From a virus, in IMG/VR virus record IMGVR_UViG_3300009124_000094, positions 1-25,128 of that record: a DNA stretch of 25,128 nt; one strand, 5' to 3'. The position numbers and the translations under genes are program-made. Shown here piece after piece: positions 23,628 through 25,128 of the stretch. Position 1 is the stretch's first letter, and the number at the start of each line of letters is the position of its first letter. The notes beneath the pieces were generated by a model. That model made no database searches. It worked only from the letters and a program-made list of their open reading frames with translations, and was not told where the DNA came from.

Positions 23628-23635
23628 TATTTATG
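23628..23635 (-). promoter_or_regulatory. Possible late promoter at the regA stop (CATAAATA)
   Basis: The box overlaps the regA stop codon. No minus-strand gene follows before the terminator, so any RNA would be a short non-coding one of about 60 nt. Confidence 0.3.
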
Positions 23636-24071
23636 CTTCAGTTGGGGTAGCTACTTTCTTCTTGCCGATGTTATACTTTGCTTCCAGTGTCCATTCAGAC
23701 TTTTCTTTGTAAGCAATGACTTTGATTTGATTGAGAGGAGATACATCTTCAATCGCCTCAGGTTTTACAACCGCAATCAATTCCCAGTCAACCAGAAGTT
23801 GAGTGATGCGGTTACGACGCTGCACATCATTCAGCGTCAGGTTAGCACGTTTGCCGTCCAGAGCAAAGAGTTCTTTAAAGTGAACGATGTAGTATCTACC
23901 CTGCTTATGAAGAATATGGCAGGACTGATACAGTTTCTTTTCTTTCCGAGAAGCAACACCAATTCTGGTCAGAGTTTCACGAACTTTAAGAAAGTCATCA
24001 GGCTCACTCAAAGTAACTTCTACCATGTCATGGGGTTCCCAAGTTACTTCAATATCAGTCGCTGTTGTCAT
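23631..24071 (-). CDS. regA: RegA translational repressor
   Basis: 146 residues. The core matches T4 RegA closely by memory: LSEPDDFLKVRETLTRIGVA, KLYQSCHILHKQGRYYIVHFKEL and SEWTLEAKYNIG. RegA binds the start regions of early phage mRNAs and blocks their translation. It has about 14 extra N-terminal residues and a short C-terminal tail (KKKVATPTEA) compared with the 122-residue T4 protein. It starts in an ATGA overlap with gp62 with GAGGTGG upstream, the same order (62-regA) as T4. Confidence 0.93.
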   Translation of the reverse strand: MTTATDIEVTWEPHDMVEVTLSEPDDFLKVRETLTRIGVASRKEKKLYQSCHILHKQGRYYIVHFKELFALDGKRANLTLNDVQRRNRITQLLVDWELIAVVKPEAIEDVSPLNQIKVIAYKEKSEWTLEAKYNIGKKKVATPTEA

Positions 24072-24457
24072 TGTTTTCCACCTCTAGTCAATTTTTGTTT
24101 AATAGCATTTAACTGTTCATCAGAAAGAATACTAAGAGCAGAGCGTGCTTTTTCATTACTATAACCATAGTATGATTTCACAGCATCCAGATCTGTAATT
24201 TTCTCCTTTTTCAACCAGGGAGAGAATCTCCTTTTTGGTCTGACAATATTTAGTAAAAATTCATATTGTAGTTTTTTAGACAGATGATGACTAATGTTCA
24301 TTTCATTCGCCACCATAATGGTATCTATAAAACCAGAGAGGCAGCGGTTTATGATATAAGGAGGATACTGTTTAAGGATATCAGGGTTTTCTTTAATAAG
24401 ATTTTCCTTATTAAAGTTGATAGAATTTAACCAGTGTTTTAGTTCAGTTTTGCTCAT
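24068..24457 (-). CDS. 62: Clamp-loader small subunit, T4 gp62-like
   Basis: 129 residues from the ATG at 24457; the longer frame to 24484 begins with TTG. The protein has LKHWLNSINF at the N-terminus, YPPYIINRCLSGFIDTIMVANEMN in the middle, and a basic segment RPKRRFSPWLKKEK like the T4 gp62 PRGKRYGKWAK region. gp62 joins gp44 to load the gp45 clamp for gp43. gp44 and gp45 are not in this window. It is shorter than T4 gp62 (187), as usual in cyanophages from memory. The regA gene follows directly, supporting the call. Confidence 0.85.
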   Translation of the reverse strand: MSKTELKHWLNSINFNKENLIKENPDILKQYPPYIINRCLSGFIDTIMVANEMNISHHLSKKLQYEFLLNIVRPKRRFSPWLKKEKITDLDAVKSYYGYSNEKARSALSILSDEQLNAIKQKLTRGGKQ

Positions 24458-24668
24458 CAGATGATATTTGATATTTGTATTCAAGAACCATTCGGTAGAA
24501 GAAATCTTTAAGCGCAGTCAACCGCTCCTGTTCATATGGATCTCCACCAGGCCAATGCTCCAAATGATATGACACTGACTGATAGACTTGATGAACATCA
24601 ATAACATCCAGTTCCATCACAATGTACGGAATGTCATCGTCGCTAAGTTGTCCGTCGTAGTTATTCAT
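24444..24668 (-). CDS. 74-residue acidic protein, unknown function
   Basis: A small acidic protein starting MNNYDGQLSDDDIPYIV, with histidine and aromatic residues around YHLEHWPGGDPYEQ (about 34-47) and a helical C-terminus (LTALKDFFYRMVLEYK). No catalytic motif or membrane segment is seen. It overlaps the methylase gene upstream by 8 nt and gp62 downstream by 14 nt, so it belongs to the same transcript. It takes the place where T4 has gp44 before gp62. Confidence 0.78.
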   Translation of the reverse strand: MNNYDGQLSDDDIPYIVMELDVIDVHQVYQSVSYHLEHWPGGDPYEQERLTALKDFFYRMVLEYKYQISSDEQN

Positions 24669-25128
24669 AATTGAATAGTAGTAATTCTGCTCGGTCCTTC
24701 TGCTCGTTCATATAATCGCCTGTAGAGCGCATGGTATATGTTAGATCATAAGTACATGCTAACCATCCTTCAAAGCGATCCTTGACCATCTGAGTGGAGT
24801 TGTAGGAGATTAATTGAGGACAAACGTAGCGGTCGCAGTCAAGAGCAAACTGATCATGATCAAACCGCTTGTGAAGATTTCCCTTCTTGCCATAGAGGTT
24901 ATCTTTAATATCATATGGAGGATCATGATAGATGAAAGTACTCTTATCATCAGTAAGAAGTCCTTCATAAGACCAGTTAGTAATCTTCCAGTTGCGAATA
25001 ATGTAACTATAACCCTTCAGTTTTTCAATTCCTGACATTGAGAAGTTTGAGTCAGATGCCTGCCTGCTAAAGGATGAGGACTCAGTGAGACCAGAAAAAG
25101 AGCACTTGTTAATAACGTAGAAAGCACA
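24661..25128 (-). CDS. Dam-like N6-adenine DNA methyltransferase, N-terminus outside window
   Basis: At least 155 residues; the frame is open to the right edge. The ATG at 25038 is internal, because the 30 codons before it already show family sequence (FYVINKCSFSGLTESSS, like the conserved FxxNR..FNG region of Dam enzymes). STFIYHDPPYD holds the DPPY catalytic motif, and PQLISYNSTQMVKDRFEGW resembles the segment after it. The N-terminal motif FxGxG that binds S-adenosylmethionine would lie outside the window. It may methylate phage DNA at GATC-type sites and protect it from host nucleases; the target is inferred from the family. Confidence 0.85.
   Translation of the reverse strand, partial: CAFYVINKCSFSGLTESSSFSRQASDSNFSMSGIEKLKGYSYIIRNWKITNWSYEGLLTDDKSTFIYHDPPYDIKDNLYGKKGNLHKRFDHDQFALDCDRYVCPQLISYNSTQMVKDRFEGWLACTYDLTYTMRSTGDYMNEQKDRAELLLFNYE

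Noticed and set aside
24458-24484. Longer gp62 start
   Set aside because: It would use TTG and lengthen the overlap with the previous gene; the ATG at 24457 begins where the recognisable gp62 sequence starts.
25036-25038. ATG at 25038 as the start of the methylase
   Set aside because: The frame is open to the window edge and the upstream 30 codons carry family-like sequence, so the gene is cut by the edge and not short.
1-25128. tRNA genes, CRISPR arrays, insertion sequences, integrase or attachment sites
   Set aside because: No cloverleaf sequence, regular repeat array, transposase, recombinase or terminal inverted repeat could be seen on reading the window.

Overview
This window looks like part of the genome of a T4-like marine myovirus, most probably a cyanophage (Synechococcus/Prochlorococcus phage type). 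It carries a T4-type replication set: DNA polymerase gp43, UvsX recombinase, gp41 helicase, gp61 primase, gp62 clamp-loader subunit and the RegA translational repressor. With these are class Ia ribonucleotide reductase (nrdA, nrdB), a MazG-type pyrophosphohydrolase and an Hsp20 chaperone, a combination typical of cyanomyoviruses. No photosynthesis gene and no tRNA was seen, so the host assignment is inference. Coding is very dense. Every gene but one lies on the minus strand, many joined by ATGA or TGATG overlaps, so transcription runs mainly right to left. No stretch over 300 bases lacks a gene.

Layout from right to left in the main direction of transcription. 25128-23631: a Dam-like adenine methylase (cut by the window edge), a 74-residue unknown, gp62 and RegA. 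23560-22724: the single plus-strand gene, a 2OG-Fe(II) oxygenase-like protein with its own sigma70-like promoter. 22598-20783: Hsp20, whose leader can form a ROSE-like hairpin over the ribosome-binding site, then a LicD-like and a Pol-beta-type nucleotidyltransferase, the last two behind T4-type late promoters. 20746-14347: two paralogous small proteins behind a good sigma70-type promoter, gp43, UvsX, gp41, MazG and a 2OG oxygenase. 14326-11137: three translationally coupled genes, a possible PD-(D/E)xK nuclease, a protein with the motifs of ATP-dependent ligases, and a HxGH-type nucleotidyltransferase. 11108-7554: probable virion or accessory proteins, including a protein with a predicted -1 frameshift extension and an Ig-like decoration-type protein behind an exact TATAAATA. 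7567-2574: primase, nrdA, nrdB, a possible tiny gene and a PD-(D/E)xK endonuclease-like protein. 2577-1: a secreted-looking HExxH metallopeptidase with a histidine-rich tail and four small unknown proteins, three with membrane segments; the last runs off the left edge.

Regulation visible in the sequence: several NATAAATA boxes lie 21-34 nt before start codons, including inside the early/replication block, and Rho-independent terminators usually sit just before them. At two genes (starts 14326 and 2912) a hairpin hides the ribosome-binding site on read-through RNA, while RNA started at the local late promoter would lack the 5' arm. This is the arrangement known for T4 genes e, soc and 49. The most unusual signals are the dnaX-like frameshift site near 10190, the hsp20 leader hairpin, and the nuclease/ligase-like/nucleotidyltransferase cassette.
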